A stretch of DNA of 64,000 nucleotides from Herbiconiux flava (GCF_013409865.1 NZ_JACCBM010000001.1:2046001-2110000), one strand, 5' to 3'; shown: positions 37,575 through 45,820, numbered from the stretch's first letter. Numbers and translations: made by a program. Notes: a model not told the origin generated them from the letters alone.

Positions 37575-38249
37575 CTACACCGCGCGGAGGACCGCCACGA
37601 CCTTGCCGAGCACCGTGGCGTAGTCGCCGAGGATGGGCTCGAAGTTGCTGTTGCGGGGCAGCAGCCAGGTGTGCCCGTCGCGCTGGCGGAACACCTTCAC
37701 GGTGGCCTCCTCGTCGAGCATGGCGGCCACGATGTCGCCGTTCTCGGCGGTGTTCTGCTGCCGGATGACCACCCAGTCGCCGTCGCAGATGGCGGCGTCG
37801 ATCATCGACTCGCCCACGACCTTCAGCATGAAGAGGTCGCCGTTGCCCACGAGCTGACGCGGGAGGGGGAACACCTCGTCGACCTGCTGCTCGGCCGTGA
37901 TCGGGATGCCCGCGGCGATGCGGCCGACCAGCGGCACCAGAGTGGCGTCGCCCACGGGGGGAGCGGAGTCGGCGTCGGGGGAGGGTGACTCCTCGAGCGA
38001 TGGCACGTCGATCAGCACCTCCATCGCGCGCGGCCGGTTGGGGTCGCGGCGGAGGTAGCCGGAGAGCTCGAGCTGGTTGAGCTGGTGGGTGACGCTGGAG
38101 AGCGAGGCGAGGCCCACGGCGTCGCCGATCTCGCGCATGCTCGGCGGATAGCCGCGGGACAGCACGGAGCGCTGGATGACGTCGAGGATGGCGAGCTGCT
38201 TGTCGCTGAGACTCTTCCGCCGTCTGGTGCGGCCGGTGTCGTTCGCCAC
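37575..38249 (-). CDS. lexA: SOS repressor LexA
   Basis: Global SOS repressor that self-cleaves with activated RecA, 224 residues. The winged-helix N-terminal domain at about 10-75 contains [20 protein letters not shown] and [11 protein letters not shown]. The cleavage site Ala-Gly is in GRIAAGIPI. The catalytic Ser is in VGESMIDA and the Lys in EATVKVFR. The GTG at 38249 ([18 protein letters not shown]) is taken as start. A further in-frame GTG about 30 bases upstream has GGAGGA nearer and cannot be excluded. Divergent from the LysM gene, with LexA boxes between, so it is probably autoregulated. Confidence 0.95.
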   Translation of the reverse strand: MANDTGRTRRRKSLSDKQLAILDVIQRSVLSRGYPPSMREIGDAVGLASLSSVTHQLNQLELSGYLRRDPNRPRAMEVLIDVPSLEESPSPDADSAPPVGDATLVPLVGRIAAGIPITAEQQVDEVFPLPRQLVGNGDLFMLKVVGESMIDAAICDGDWVVIRQQNTAENGDIVAAMLDEEATVKVFRQRDGHTWLLPRNSNFEPILGDYATVLGKVVAVLRAV

Positions 38250-38382
38250 GTCTGCCTGCGCTTCCTCCACCGATGTCGGTGGTTGGTGATGTGATTCAGC
38301 TGTCGATCGAAACTGTATCCGAGAACTGCTCGAAAACGCATCTGTGTTCGAGTGTGTCGGCGATTCCAGCCGAGATCGGCAC

Positions 38383-38411
38383 TTGACCGCAGCCACATTC
38401 GAATATAGATT
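38383..38411 (+). promoter_or_regulatory. Promoter of the LysM gene (TTGACC-17-TAGATT)
   Basis: TTGACC at 38383-38388, a 17-base spacer, and TAGATT at 38406-38411. This is one of the best sigma-A-type promoters in the window. Its -10 lies inside the first LexA box. Confidence 0.7.
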
Positions 38412-38426
38412 CGGAACATAACTTCG
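38400..38426. promoter_or_regulatory. Two abutting LexA-box-like sites between lexA and the LysM gene
   Basis: Box 1, CGAATATAGATTCG (38400-38413), is a palindromic variant of CGAAC-N4-GTTCG. Box 2, GGAACATAACTTCG (38413-38426), follows at once and shares one base. Each matches 8 of 10 core positions. Their place over the plus-strand -10 and between divergent genes argues for LexA control of both. Confidence 0.6.
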
Positions 38427-38458
38427 CACCGGCGGTCCCGGCCGACCGTCGGTGCGAA
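38423..38458 (+). promoter_or_regulatory. Stem-loop in the LysM gene leader
   Basis: TTCGCACCG (38423-38431) pairs perfectly with CGGTGCGAA (38450-38458), and GGTC/GACC (38434-38437 and 38444-38447) pair inside. It starts within LexA box 2 and ends 7 bases before AGGAGG (38465-38470). Confidence 0.6.
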
Positions 38459-38474
38459 CACCCCAGGAGGAATC

Positions 38475-38825
38475 ATGAGCATCGCAGCAGCGAACGTGAG
38501 CACCACCCCCAGCACCCACCTGCGCATCACGGCGCGGGGCCGCAAGGTCCTCGCCGCCGTGGTCGCCGCACCGATCGTCGCCGCGCTCAGCGTCGCGGCC
38601 CTCGCCGCGGGTGGCTCGGCGGTCGCCACGGGCTCCTCGGTCACGACCGAGTTCGACTACCTGACGGTGCAGGCCGGCCAGTCGCTCTGGAGCATCGCCG
38701 AGACGATCGCTCCCGAGTCCGACCCGCGCGATGTCATCGCCGAGATCCGCAGCCTGAACCAGCTGGCCACCTCGTCGGTCCAGCCCGGCCAGCGCATCGC
38801 CGTCCCGTCCGACCTCGCCGACTGA
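38475..38825 (+). CDS. LysM domain membrane protein, probable SOS-induced division/cell-wall regulator
   Basis: Small protein of 116 residues: a cytoplasmic N-terminus with ARGRK before one membrane segment (about 27-50), then an extracytoplasmic LysM domain at about 62-112 ([17 protein letters not shown], then [17 protein letters not shown]) that should bind peptidoglycan. It is divergent from lexA, with its own strong promoter overlapped by a LexA box and a good ribosome site. In M. tuberculosis the same position holds ChiZ (Rv2719c) and in Corynebacterium DivS, both SOS-induced division inhibitors. A similar role here is inferred from position and domain, not from strong sequence identity. 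Confidence 0.85.
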   Translation: MSIAAANVSTTPSTHLRITARGRKVLAAVVAAPIVAALSVAALAAGGSAVATGSSVTTEFDYLTVQAGQSLWSIAETIAPESDPRDVIAEIRSLNQLATSSVQPGQRIAVPSDLAD

Positions 38826-38876
38826 CCGCCGGCCCGTCGCCCGTCGCCCGTCGCGGGCATCGTTCCCGGCCGGGCT

Positions 38877-38946
38877 GATGTTCGCGTGCCGCGGCCACCC
38901 ACTGCGGCGGGGCCGATGCTCGCGCACCGCGGCCACCCACGGCGGC
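38877..38946. repeat. Imperfect ~32-base tandem repeat upstream of hisC
   Basis: Two copies, starting at 38877 and 38915, share GATG, TCGCG and the core CCGCGGCCACCCAC. Just before them CCCGTCG is repeated three times (about 38835-38855). The second copy runs into the hisC promoter. Confidence 0.55.
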
Positions 38947-38950
38947 TCGG

Positions 38951-38956
38951 TAGAAT
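38951..38956 (+). promoter_or_regulatory. -10 hexamer TAGAAT of hisC, leaderless
   Basis: The hexamer ends 7 bases before the GTG at 38963. No ribosome site intervenes. Confidence 0.5.
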
Positions 38957-38962
38957 TCCGGG

Positions 38963-40063
38963 GTGACCTCCCTCGACGAGCTGCCCATCCGCGACGACCT
39001 CCGTGGTCTCGAGCCCTACGGCGCCCCGCACCTGCACCTGCCGGTCGAGCTGAACGTCAACGAGAACACCCACCCCATCCCCGAAGACGTCGCCCGCGAC
39101 ATCATCGAGTCGATCGCCCGCGAGCTCATCACGGTCAACCGCTACCCCGACCGCGAGTTCACCGCCCTCCGCGAGTCCCTCGCCGGCTACCTCGAGGGCA
39201 CAGAGCCCGGCTCCGGCATCACCCGCGAGCACATCTGGGCCGCGAACGGCTCCAACGAGATCCTCCAGCAGATCCTGATGGCCTTCGGCGGCCCCGGCCG
39301 TTCCGTGCTCGGCTTCCCGCCCACCTACTCGATGCACTCCATCATCGCCAAGGGCACCGGAACCGAATGGATCGCCGGCGAGCGTGACCCGGGCTTCCTC
39401 ATCTCGCCCTCCACGGCGGTCGAGTGGATCCAGAAGACCACCCCCGACGTCGTCTTCTTTTGCGCCCCGAACAACCCCACGGGCACCGCCCTCGGCCTCG
39501 ACACCATCCGAGCCGCCTACGACGCCTTCGACGGCATCGTCGTGGTCGACGAGGCCTATGCCGAGTTCGCCCCCGCCGGTGAGCCCACCGCGCTGTCGCT
39601 GCTCGAGGGCCGCCCCCGCCTGATCGTCTCGCGCACCATGAGCAAGGCGTTCGCCTTCGCGGGCGCCCGCCTCGGCTACCTGGCTGCCGATCCGGCGGTG
39701 ACGGATGCGCTGCGGCTCGTCCGCCTGCCCTACCACCTCTCGGCGCTGACCCAGGCGGCCGCCGTCGCGGCGCTCGCCCACGCCCCCGAGATGCTCGCGA
39801 TGGTCGACGACATCAAGGCACAGCGCGACCGCATGGTCGAGGAGCTCACCGCCCTCGGCTACTCGCCCTGGCCCACGGCCGCGAACTTCGTGCTCTTCGG
39901 CGGCGTCGACGAGCCCGAGGCGCTCTGGCAGCAGCTCCTCGACCGCGGCATCATCATCCGCAACCTCAGCATCCCGGGCCACCTGCGTGTCAGCGCGGGC
40001 ACCGCCGCCGAGACGACGGCCTTCCTCGACGCCATGCGCGAACTCACGCCGCCCCGCCCCTGA
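38963..40063 (+). CDS. hisC: Histidinol-phosphate aminotransferase
   Basis: PLP enzyme of histidine synthesis, 366 residues. The opening part [17 protein letters not shown] is typical of His[14 protein letters not shown] and [10 protein letters not shown] follow, and the Schiff-base lysine lies in [18 protein letters not shown] near residue 225. The [15 protein letters not shown] segment is present as [11 protein letters not shown]. It starts the run hisC-hisB-hisH-priA. hisD, which usually precedes it, is not here. Confidence 0.94.
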   Translation: MTSLDELPIRDDLRGLEPYGAPHLHLPVELNVNENTHPIPEDVARDIIESIARELITVNRYPDREFTALRESLAGYLEGTEPGSGITREHIWAANGSNEILQQILMAFGGPGRSVLGFPPTYSMHSIIAKGTGTEWIAGERDPGFLISPSTAVEWIQKTTPDVVFFCAPNNPTGTALGLDTIRAAYDAFDGIVVVDEAYAEFAPAGEPTALSLLEGRPRLIVSRTMSKAFAFAGARLGYLAADPAVTDALRLVRLPYHLSALTQAAAVAALAHAPEMLAMVDDIKAQRDRMVEELTALGYSPWPTAANFVLFGGVDEPEALWQQLLDRGIIIRNLSIPGHLRVSAGTAAETTAFLDAMRELTPPRP

Positions 40064-40075
40064 AAGCAGCGCGGA

Positions 40076-40081
40076 TAGGAT
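40076..40081 (+). promoter_or_regulatory. -10-like TAGGAT before hisB
   Basis: The hexamer ends 8 bases before the ATG at 40089. It may give hisB-hisH an internal leaderless start in addition to readthrough from hisC. Confidence 0.4.
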
Positions 40082-40088
40082 TGACCCC

Positions 40089-40694
40089 ATGACCGCACCC
40101 CGCACCGCCCGCCTGCAGCGCGAGACGAGCGAGTCCTCGATCGAGCTGAGCCTCGACCTCGACGGCACCGGCGTCTCCGACATCCAGACCTCGGTGCCGT
40201 TCTACGACCACCTGCTCACCGCCTTCGCGAAGCACTCCCTCACCGACCTGACGGTGCGCGCCACCGGCGACACCCACATCGACGTGCACCACACCGTGGA
40301 GGACACGGGCATCCTGCTCGGCCAGGCCATCCGCCAGGCCCTCGGCGACAAGGCCGGCATCTCCCGCTTCGGCGACGCCCTCGTGCCCCTCGACGAGGCG
40401 CTGGTGCAGGCCGTCGTCGACATCTCGGGCCGCCCCTTCCTCGTGCACTCCGGCGAGCCCGCGGGCTTCGAGTACCACCTCATCGGTGGCCACTTCACGG
40501 GCTCGATGGTGCGTCACGTCTTCGAGGCCATCACCTTCAACGCCGGCCTGACCGTGCACGTCACCGTGCTCGGCGGCCGCGATCCGCACCACATCGCCGA
40601 GGCCGAGTTCAAGGCCTTCGCCCGTGCCTTCCGCCAGGCCAAGGCGCTCGACCCGCTCGTCACGGGCATCCCGTCCACGAAGGGGGCGCTGTGA
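40089..40694 (+). CDS. hisB: Imidazoleglycerol-phosphate dehydratase
   Basis: Manganese-dependent dehydratase of histidine synthesis, 201 residues, the monofunctional form without phosphatase domain. The metal-binding motifs are [11 protein letters not shown] near residue 63 and [12 protein letters not shown] near 162, with the internal repeat typical of the family. The stop overlaps the GTG of hisH by four bases, implying translational coupling. Confidence 0.96.
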   Translation: MTAPRTARLQRETSESSIELSLDLDGTGVSDIQTSVPFYDHLLTAFAKHSLTDLTVRATGDTHIDVHHTVEDTGILLGQAIRQALGDKAGISRFGDALVPLDEALVQAVVDISGRPFLVHSGEPAGFEYHLIGGHFTGSMVRHVFEAITFNAGLTVHVTVLGGRDPHHIAEAEFKAFARAFRQAKALDPLVTGIPSTKGAL

Positions 40695-41338
40695 GCACGA
40701 AAAGCGCGCCGAGCGTCGTCGTCCTCGACTACGGCAGCGGCAACATCCACTCGGCGGCGAAGGCCCTCGAGCGCGCCGGCGCCGACGTCACCGTGACGGG
40801 CGACCGGCAGAAGGCGATGGACGCCGACGGCCTCCTCGTCCCGGGCGTCGGAGCCTTCAGCGCCGTGATGGACCAGCTGACCGCCGTGCGCGGGGGAGAG
40901 GTCATCGACCGCCGCCTCGCCGGAGGCCGCCCCGTGCTCGGCATCTGCGTCGGCATGCAGGTCATGTTCGCCGACGGCATCGAGCGCGGCGTCGACACCG
41001 AGGGCCTCGGCGAGTGGCCGGGCGTCGTCGAGCCGCTCAAGGCGCCCGTCGTGCCGCACATGGGCTGGAACACGGTCGACGCCCCCGAGGAGTCCGTGCT
41101 CTTCGACGGCATCCGCGACGAGCGCTTCTACTTCGTGCACTCCTACGCCGCCCAGGACTGGCAGATCGACCCCGACCCCAAGCGCCGCCCGGCGCGGGTC
41201 ACCTGGGCCGACCACGGCGGCCGCTTCATCGCGGCGGTCGAGAACGGCCCGCTCTCGGCCACCCAGTTCCACCCCGAGAAGTCCGGCGACGCGGGCATCC
41301 GCCTGCTGCACAACTGGATCGCCTCGCTCCGTCGTTGA
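40691..41338 (+). CDS. hisH: Imidazole glycerol phosphate synthase, glutaminase subunit
   Basis: Supplies ammonia from glutamine to the HisF subunit, 215 residues. The triad is visible: the nucleophilic Cys in LGICVGMQ near residue 82, and His and Glu in QFHPEKSG near 192. The N-terminal [11 protein letters not shown] is typical. Its partner hisF is not found within this window. Confidence 0.95.
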   Translation: MSTKSAPSVVVLDYGSGNIHSAAKALERAGADVTVTGDRQKAMDADGLLVPGVGAFSAVMDQLTAVRGGEVIDRRLAGGRPVLGICVGMQVMFADGIERGVDTEGLGEWPGVVEPLKAPVVPHMGWNTVDAPEESVLFDGIRDERFYFVHSYAAQDWQIDPDPKRRPARVTWADHGGRFIAAVENGPLSATQFHPEKSGDAGIRLLHNWIASLRR

Positions 41339-41392
41339 CCCCCGGTCTCCACTGGCCTGGGCCCACGAGCGGGTGGATGCGCGGCCCCCGTC

Positions 41393-41457
41393 CTCGGGCG
41401 GCCGGCGTCTCCAGCCCAGCGGATGCGCGGCCCCCGTTTCGACGCCGGCCGCCCGAG
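41393..41457 (+). promoter_or_regulatory. Perfect 17-bp inverted repeat between hisH and priA
   Basis: CTCGGGCGGCCGGCGTC (41393-41409) and its exact reverse complement (41441-41457) flank a 31-base loop. A 16-base direct repeat, GGATGCGCGGCCCCCG, occurs at 41375-41390 and again inside the loop at 41421-41436. TACGAT (41462-41467) directly after it is a -10 candidate for priA. Terminator, attenuator or operator cannot be decided by eye. Confidence 0.6.
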
Positions 41458-41509
41458 TCGCTACGATCGCGGGGGGCATCCACCCCCTCCGCACCAGCAA
41501 GGACACCTC

Positions 41510-42256
41510 ATGAGCGAGTTCAACAAGGCACCGGCCCTCGTGCTGCTGCCCGCCGTCGACGTCGCGAGCGGCAAGGCCGTGCGACTGACCCAGGGCGAGG
41601 CCGGCACCGAGACCTTCCACGGCGACCCGGTCGACGCCGCTGCCGACTGGATCTCGCAGGGCGCGGAGTGGATCCACCTCGTCGACCTCGACGCCGCCTT
41701 CGGCCGCGGCAGCAACCTCGGCGTGATCAAGAAGGTCATCCGCCAGGCCAAGGGCGTGAGCGTCGAGGTGTCCGGCGGCATCCGCGACGACCGGAGCCTC
41801 GAGACCGCGCTGGAGTCCGGCGCCAAGCGCATCAACCTCGGAACGGCCGCCCTCGAGAACCCCGAGTGGGCCGCCAGTGTCATCGCCCAGTACGGCGACG
41901 CCGTCGCGGTCGGTCTCGACGTGCGCGGCACGACGCTCGCCGCCCGCGGGTGGACGCAGGACGGCGGCGACCTCTGGCACGTGATGGACCGCCTCGAGGA
42001 GGCCGGCTGCGCCCGCTACGTCGTCACCGACGTGACGAAGGACGGCACGCTGAAGGGGCCGAACGTCGACCTCCTCCGCCAGGTGATGGAGCGCACCTCC
42101 CGCCCGGTCATCGCCTCGGGCGGCATCTCCAGCCTCGACGACCTCGTCGAGCTGCGCGCGCTCGTGCCGCTCGGCCTCGAGGGCGCGATCGTCGGCCGCG
42201 CCCTTTACTCCGGCGCCTTCACCCTCGCCGAAGCCCTGGACGTGGCATCTGACTGA
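41510..42256 (+). CDS. priA: Bifunctional HisA/TrpF isomerase (PriA)
   Basis: TIM-barrel isomerase, 248 residues. In actinobacteria this HisA homologue (PriA) also does the TrpF step of tryptophan synthesis. The catalytic Asp is in [15 protein letters not shown] near the N-terminus. Phosphate-binding repeats SGGIRDD and [11 protein letters not shown] lie in the two half-barrels, and the second Asp is in [13 protein letters not shown]. The PriA-like features support bifunctionality, but it is inferred from phylum. The ATG has AAGGACACCTC upstream. Confidence 0.9.
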   Translation: MSEFNKAPALVLLPAVDVASGKAVRLTQGEAGTETFHGDPVDAAADWISQGAEWIHLVDLDAAFGRGSNLGVIKKVIRQAKGVSVEVSGGIRDDRSLETALESGAKRINLGTAALENPEWAASVIAQYGDAVAVGLDVRGTTLAARGWTQDGGDLWHVMDRLEEAGCARYVVTDVTKDGTLKGPNVDLLRQVMERTSRPVIASGGISSLDDLVELRALVPLGLEGAIVGRALYSGAFTLAEALDVASD

Positions 42257-43055
42257 CGACCCGGGCGCCCAGCCCGAGGCGGCCCGCGCCCTGCCCTCCC
42301 ATTTCGCCGACTCCGCCGGTCAGCCCTGGCAGGGCCGGCACTTCGAGTCGCACGGGGCCCCGAGCGACGACGACGGCAGTGCACCGCCGGCCCTCCTCGC
42401 AGCCCTGACGGCGTTCCGCGCGGGGGAGGGGGCCCCGGATGCGGTGGTCGACGCCGTCCGCGACGTGCGCCTGCTCGTTCCCCTCGTCGCCCACGCCGGC
42501 GACGAGGGCGTCACCGCCACCGGCCTCCGCGTCGACAAGACGCAGGAGCTCTCGCTCGTCACGGTCGCCGGCCCGGGCGGCCGCACCGTGCTCCCGGCCT
42601 TCACCTCCGTCGCCGCGCTCGGCGCCTGGAACCCCTCGGCCCGCCCGATCCCGGTCGCGGCTCCCCGGATGGCCCTGGCCGCCGTCGCCGAGGGCACCGA
42701 GCTGATCGTGCTCGACCCGGGCTCCGCGACCGAGTTCGTGCTGCGCCGACCCGCGGTCTGGGCCATCGCCCGCAGCGCCCCGTGGCTCCCCGCCGTCGAC
42801 GACCCCGAGGTGGTGGCGGCCTTCGAGGCGAGCGTCGCCGACGAGCCCGCCGTGGCGGCACTGCGTCTCGTGGCGGGCGACCCGGGCTACCGGATGCTCG
42901 GGCACGACGTCGTGGTCGTGCTGGCCCTCGTGCCCGGGCTCGACCAGGCGGCGCTCGGCGCGCTGACGTCGCGACTGCAGGAGCGCTGGGCCGCGCATCC
43001 GCTCATCGCGGAGCGCGTCGACTCGCTCGGAGTGCGCCTGACCGCGGTCGGCTAG
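42249..43055 (+). CDS. SseB family protein, apparent CTG start
   Basis: Uncharacterised protein, 268 residues if started at CTG 42249. The SseB-like core includes [47 protein letters not shown] and [18 protein letters not shown]. The open frame is family-like well upstream of the first ATG/GTG/TTG (GTG 42444): [20 protein letters not shown] and [15 protein letters not shown] resemble N-termini of relatives as I recall them. No canonical start exists in that stretch. CTG 42249, overlapping the priA end by eight bases, reads L-T-D-D-P. The exact start is uncertain. Confidence 0.75.
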   Translation: MTDDPGAQPEAARALPSHFADSAGQPWQGRHFESHGAPSDDDGSAPPALLAALTAFRAGEGAPDAVVDAVRDVRLLVPLVAHAGDEGVTATGLRVDKTQELSLVTVAGPGGRTVLPAFTSVAALGAWNPSARPIPVAAPRMALAAVAEGTELIVLDPGSATEFVLRRPAVWAIARSAPWLPAVDDPEVVAAFEASVADEPAVAALRLVAGDPGYRMLGHDVVVVLALVPGLDQAALGALTSRLQERWAAHPLIAERVDSLGVRLTAVG

Positions 43056-43067
43056 GCCGACCGCGCC

Positions 43068-43418
43068 TCAGTTCACCGGCCCGGTGTACTTCTCGCCCGG
43101 GCCCTCGCCGACGGCGTCGGGCACCGCGGACGCCTCGCGGAACGCGAGCTGGAGCGACCGCAGCCCGTCGCGGAGGCTGCGCGCGTGCTGGTCGCCGAGG
43201 AAGGGCGCGGAGGCGGTGACCAGCCCGGCGAGGGCCGTGATGAGCTTGCGCGCCTCGTCGAGGTCGAGCTCGAGATCGGGGTCGTCGGCCAGGCCGCACT
43301 TCACGGCGGCGGCGCTCATGAGGTGCACCGCGGTGGTCGTGATGACCTCGACGGCCGGCACCTCCGCGATGTCACGGATGGCGTCTGAGCTGTCGTCGAA
43401 GTGGCTGGAATCGCTCAT
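43068..43418 (-). CDS. DUF1844 domain protein
   Basis: Small acidic protein, 116 residues. The family core is VPAVEVITTTAVHLMSAAAVKCGL followed by DLDEARKLITALAGLVTAS and ARSLRDGLRSLQLAFREAS, predicted all-helical. The ATG at 43418 is chosen by family length. AGGA lies about 12 bases upstream on the minus strand. It is divergent from infC and shares the regulatory gap with it, a linkage common in actinobacteria. No function is known. Confidence 0.85.
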   Translation of the reverse strand: MSDSSHFDDSSDAIRDIAEVPAVEVITTTAVHLMSAAAVKCGLADDPDLELDLDEARKLITALAGLVTASAPFLGDQHARSLRDGLRSLQLAFREASAVPDAVGEGPGEKYTGPVN

Positions 43419-43454
43419 CGCGAAGAGGTCCTTACTGTTCGGGCGAGTCTCTGC

Positions 43455-43662
43455 TAGACTCTTCGAGGCTCTGGGGTCATCGGCCCCAGTACGAAAGTGG
43501 AGAATCTCCCACCCGCGCATACCGCTTCATCAGGTTACCGGGTCTGCACACCCCTCCCGCTCCGGCGGGAAGACCGGGTGTGACGTGCCGTGATGCGAAT
43601 GAGAATTCGCGAGCGCGCGTGGTTCCTTGCTTTCGCCCACACACGAAACTAAGGAGCAACGC
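43455..43662 (+). promoter_or_regulatory. Promoter and structured leader of infC-rpmI-rplT
   Basis: TAGACT (43455-43460) is a -10 candidate giving a leader of about 195 bases. Three stems are visible: CTGGGG/CCCCAG (43471-43476 and 43484-43489); a two-part stem CACACCC/GGGTGTG (43547-43553 and 43576-43582) enclosing CCCGC/GCGGG; and GCGAAT/ATTCGC (43595-43600 and 43605-43610) with a GAGA tetraloop. AAGGAG at 43651-43656 is the ribosome site. A leader autoregulated by L20 or IF-3 is plausible by analogy. Confidence 0.5.
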
Positions 43663-44289
43663 ATCAGCGATCCCCGTACAAACGACCGTATCCGTGTCCC
43701 CGAGGTGCGCCTCGTGGGCCCCGGTGGCGAGCAGGTCGGCGTCGTCAGCATCGACGTCGCGCTCCGGCTCGCCCAGGAGGCTGACCTCGACCTCGTCGAG
43801 GTCGCGCCCAACTCCAAGCCCCCGGTCGCGAAGATCATGGACTACGGAAAGTTCAAGTACGAAGCCGCGCAGAAGGCCAAGGAGGCCCGCCGCAACCAGG
43901 CGAACACCATCCTCAAGGAGGTGCGCTTCCGCCTGAAGATCGACGTGCACGACTACGAGACCAAGCGCAAGCGCGCCGAGGGCTTTCTCAAGGCGGGCGA
44001 CAAGGTCAAGGCGATGATCCTCTTCCGCGGCCGTGAGCAGTCGCGTCCCGACCAGGGCGTCCGTCTCCTCCAGCGCTTCGCGGAGGACGTCTCCGAATTC
44101 GGCACCGTCGAGTCGACCCCGACCATCGACGGCCGCAACATGGTCATGGTCATCGGCCCCCTGAAGAACAAGTCAGAGGCCAAGGCCGAGCAGAACGCGA
44201 AGCGCGACGCGAACAAGGCCCGTGCGCACGAGCCGGCCCCCACGAACCCCGGCGACGAGCCGGACGCTCCGGCCACCTCGGCCGAGTAG
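43663..44289 (+). CDS. infC: Translation initiation factor IF-3, ATC start codon
   Basis: Prevents premature subunit joining and checks start-codon pairing, 208 residues. The frame begins ATC-AGC-GAT, read as (M)[19 protein letters not shown], with AAGGAG six bases upstream. IF-3 genes in many bacteria use such a rare AUU/AUC/AUA codon for autoregulation. The N domain, the helical linker ([19 protein letters not shown]) and the C domain ([17 protein letters not shown]) are complete. A Pro/Ala/Asp-rich tail follows. In-frame ATG/GTG codons further upstream lack a ribosome site. Confidence 0.93.
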   Translation: MSDPRTNDRIRVPEVRLVGPGGEQVGVVSIDVALRLAQEADLDLVEVAPNSKPPVAKIMDYGKFKYEAAQKAKEARRNQANTILKEVRFRLKIDVHDYETKRKRAEGFLKAGDKVKAMILFRGREQSRPDQGVRLLQRFAEDVSEFGTVESTPTIDGRNMVMVIGPLKNKSEAKAEQNAKRDANKARAHEPAPTNPGDEPDAPATSAE

Positions 44290-44343
44290 AAATCCCGACC
44301 GGCCTTCCCGGCCGCGACAAGCCCGAACAACACAAGGAGAACC

Positions 44344-44538
44344 ATGCCCAAGCAGAAGACGCACTCCGGTGCCAAGAAGCGGTTCAAGGTCACCGGCAGC
44401 GGCAAGATCATGAAGCAGCAGGCCGGTATGCGCCACAACCTGGAGGTCAAGGCTCCCGGGCGCAAGGCTCGCCTGAACAAGGACCAGGTGCTGTCCAAGG
44501 CCGACACCAAGGTCGCCAAGAAGCTTCTCGGCCTGTAG
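44344..44538 (+). CDS. rpmI: 50S ribosomal protein L35
   Basis: Large-subunit protein of 64 residues, full length. It starts [20 protein letters not shown] and is strongly basic. It stands between infC and rplT with AAGGAG just upstream, the conserved infC-rpmI-rplT order. Confidence 0.97.
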   Translation: MPKQKTHSGAKKRFKVTGSGKIMKQQAGMRHNLEVKAPGRKARLNKDQVLSKADTKVAKKLLGL

Positions 44539-44581
44539 CCCCCGCTGCAGCAGCCGACCTAGACGAGAAAGAAGAAGAGCA

Positions 44582-44968
44582 ATGGCAAGAGTGAAGAGGG
44601 CTGTCAACGCCCACAAGAAGCGTCGGGTCATCCTCGAGCGCGCCGAGGGCTACCGCGGTCAGCGGTCGCGTCTGTACCGCAAGGCCAAGGAGCAGGTCAC
44701 CCACTCCCTCGTCTACTCCTACCGCGACCGCCGTGCGCGCAAGGGCGACTTCCGCCGCCTGTGGATCCAGCGCATCAACGCCGCGTCGCGTGCGAACGGC
44801 CTGACCTACAACCGCCTCATCCAGGGCCTCGCCCTGGCCGGCATCGAGGTCGACCGCCGCATCCTGGCCGAGCTCGCCGTGAACGAGCCCGCCACCTTCG
44901 CGTCGATCGTCGCGAGCGCCAAGGCCGCTCTTCCCGCCGACACCTCGGCTCCGAAGACCGCCGCGTAA
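44582..44968 (+). CDS. rplT: 50S ribosomal protein L20
   Basis: Early-assembly 23S rRNA-binding protein, 128 residues. It opens [21 protein letters not shown], and the conserved [22 protein letters not shown] and [12 protein letters not shown] segments follow. The C-terminus has a short Ala/Lys extension. In other bacteria L20 binds its own operon leader, which makes the structured region before infC a candidate target. Confidence 0.97.
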   Translation: MARVKRAVNAHKKRRVILERAEGYRGQRSRLYRKAKEQVTHSLVYSYRDRRARKGDFRRLWIQRINAASRANGLTYNRLIQGLALAGIEVDRRILAELAVNEPATFASIVASAKAALPADTSAPKTAA

Positions 44969-45011
44969 CTCCACCTCGCAGCACGACCCACAACAGAAGA
45001 GAGCCAGCCGC

Positions 45012-45812
45012 ATGCTCGACAATCCGCGATCACCGCGCGTTCGGGCTGTGGCGAAACTCGCCAAGAAGGGAGCCCGGTCCGAGACCGGGCTCTTCCTCTT
45101 GGAGGGGCCGCAGGCGGTGGCCGAGGCGCTGACGTTCGCGCCGCACCTGGTGATCGACCTGTTCGCGACCCCGACGGCGCTCGACCGCTACGACGAGATC
45201 GCCCGCAAGGCGGCCGACGCCGAGATCGAGGTCGAGTTCGTCACCGAGCACGTCCTCGACGCGATGGCCGACACGGTCACCCCCCAGGGCTTCGTGGCGG
45301 TCTGCCGCCAGTTCCCCACGGCCCTGAAAGACATCTTCGCCGCGGGCCCGCGCCTCATCGCGGTGCTCGAGGAGGTGCGTGATCCGGGCAACGCCGGCAC
45401 GATCATCCGGGCGGCGGATGCGGCGGGTGCCGACGCGGTCATCCTGACGGGACGCTCGGTCGACCTGTACAACCCCAAGGTGGTGCGCTCGACCACGGGC
45501 TCACTGTTCCACCTCCCGGTCGCCGTCGAGGCGACACTCGACGACGTGCTGCGCCGCGCCCGTGAGGCCGGGCTGCAGGCCCTGGCGGCCGACATCAAGG
45601 GCGACGACCTGCTCGACGTGCGCACCGCGGGTCTCCTCGCCGAACCCACCGCGTGGGTCTTCGGCAACGAGGCCAGGGGCCTCTCCGACGACGACCTCGC
45701 GGCGGTCGACCGCGCCGTCTCGCTGCCGATCTACGGCCAGGCCGAGTCGCTGAACCTCGCCACCGCCGCATCGGTGTGCCTCTACGAGAGCGCGTTCGCC
45801 CAGCGCTCCTGA
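45012..45812 (+). CDS. SpoU/TrmH family RNA methyltransferase
   Basis: SAM-dependent 2'-O-ribose methyltransferase with a trefoil knot, 266 residues. The N-terminal substrate-binding domain (NPRSPRVRAVAKLAKKGARS, LFLLEGPQAVAEAL) precedes the catalytic motifs VLEEVRDPGNAGTIIRAADAAG, FGNEARGLSDDDLAAVD and LNLATAASVCLYE. The modified nucleotide cannot be read from the sequence. TsnR-like rRNA or 23S rRNA targets are possible. Linkage to rplT is common in actinobacteria. Confidence 0.88.
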   Translation: MLDNPRSPRVRAVAKLAKKGARSETGLFLLEGPQAVAEALTFAPHLVIDLFATPTALDRYDEIARKAADAEIEVEFVTEHVLDAMADTVTPQGFVAVCRQFPTALKDIFAAGPRLIAVLEEVRDPGNAGTIIRAADAAGADAVILTGRSVDLYNPKVVRSTTGSLFHLPVAVEATLDDVLRRAREAGLQALAADIKGDDLLDVRTAGLLAEPTAWVFGNEARGLSDDDLAAVDRAVSLPIYGQAESLNLATAASVCLYESAFAQRS

Positions 45813-45820
45813 GCATGTTT

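Noticed and set aside
38329..38352. CTCGAA-N12-TTCGAG inverted repeat near the lexA start as a third LexA box
   Set aside because: The arms are SOS-like but the spacing is 12 instead of 4, so a LexA dimer would not bind it in the usual way. Kept only as a note.
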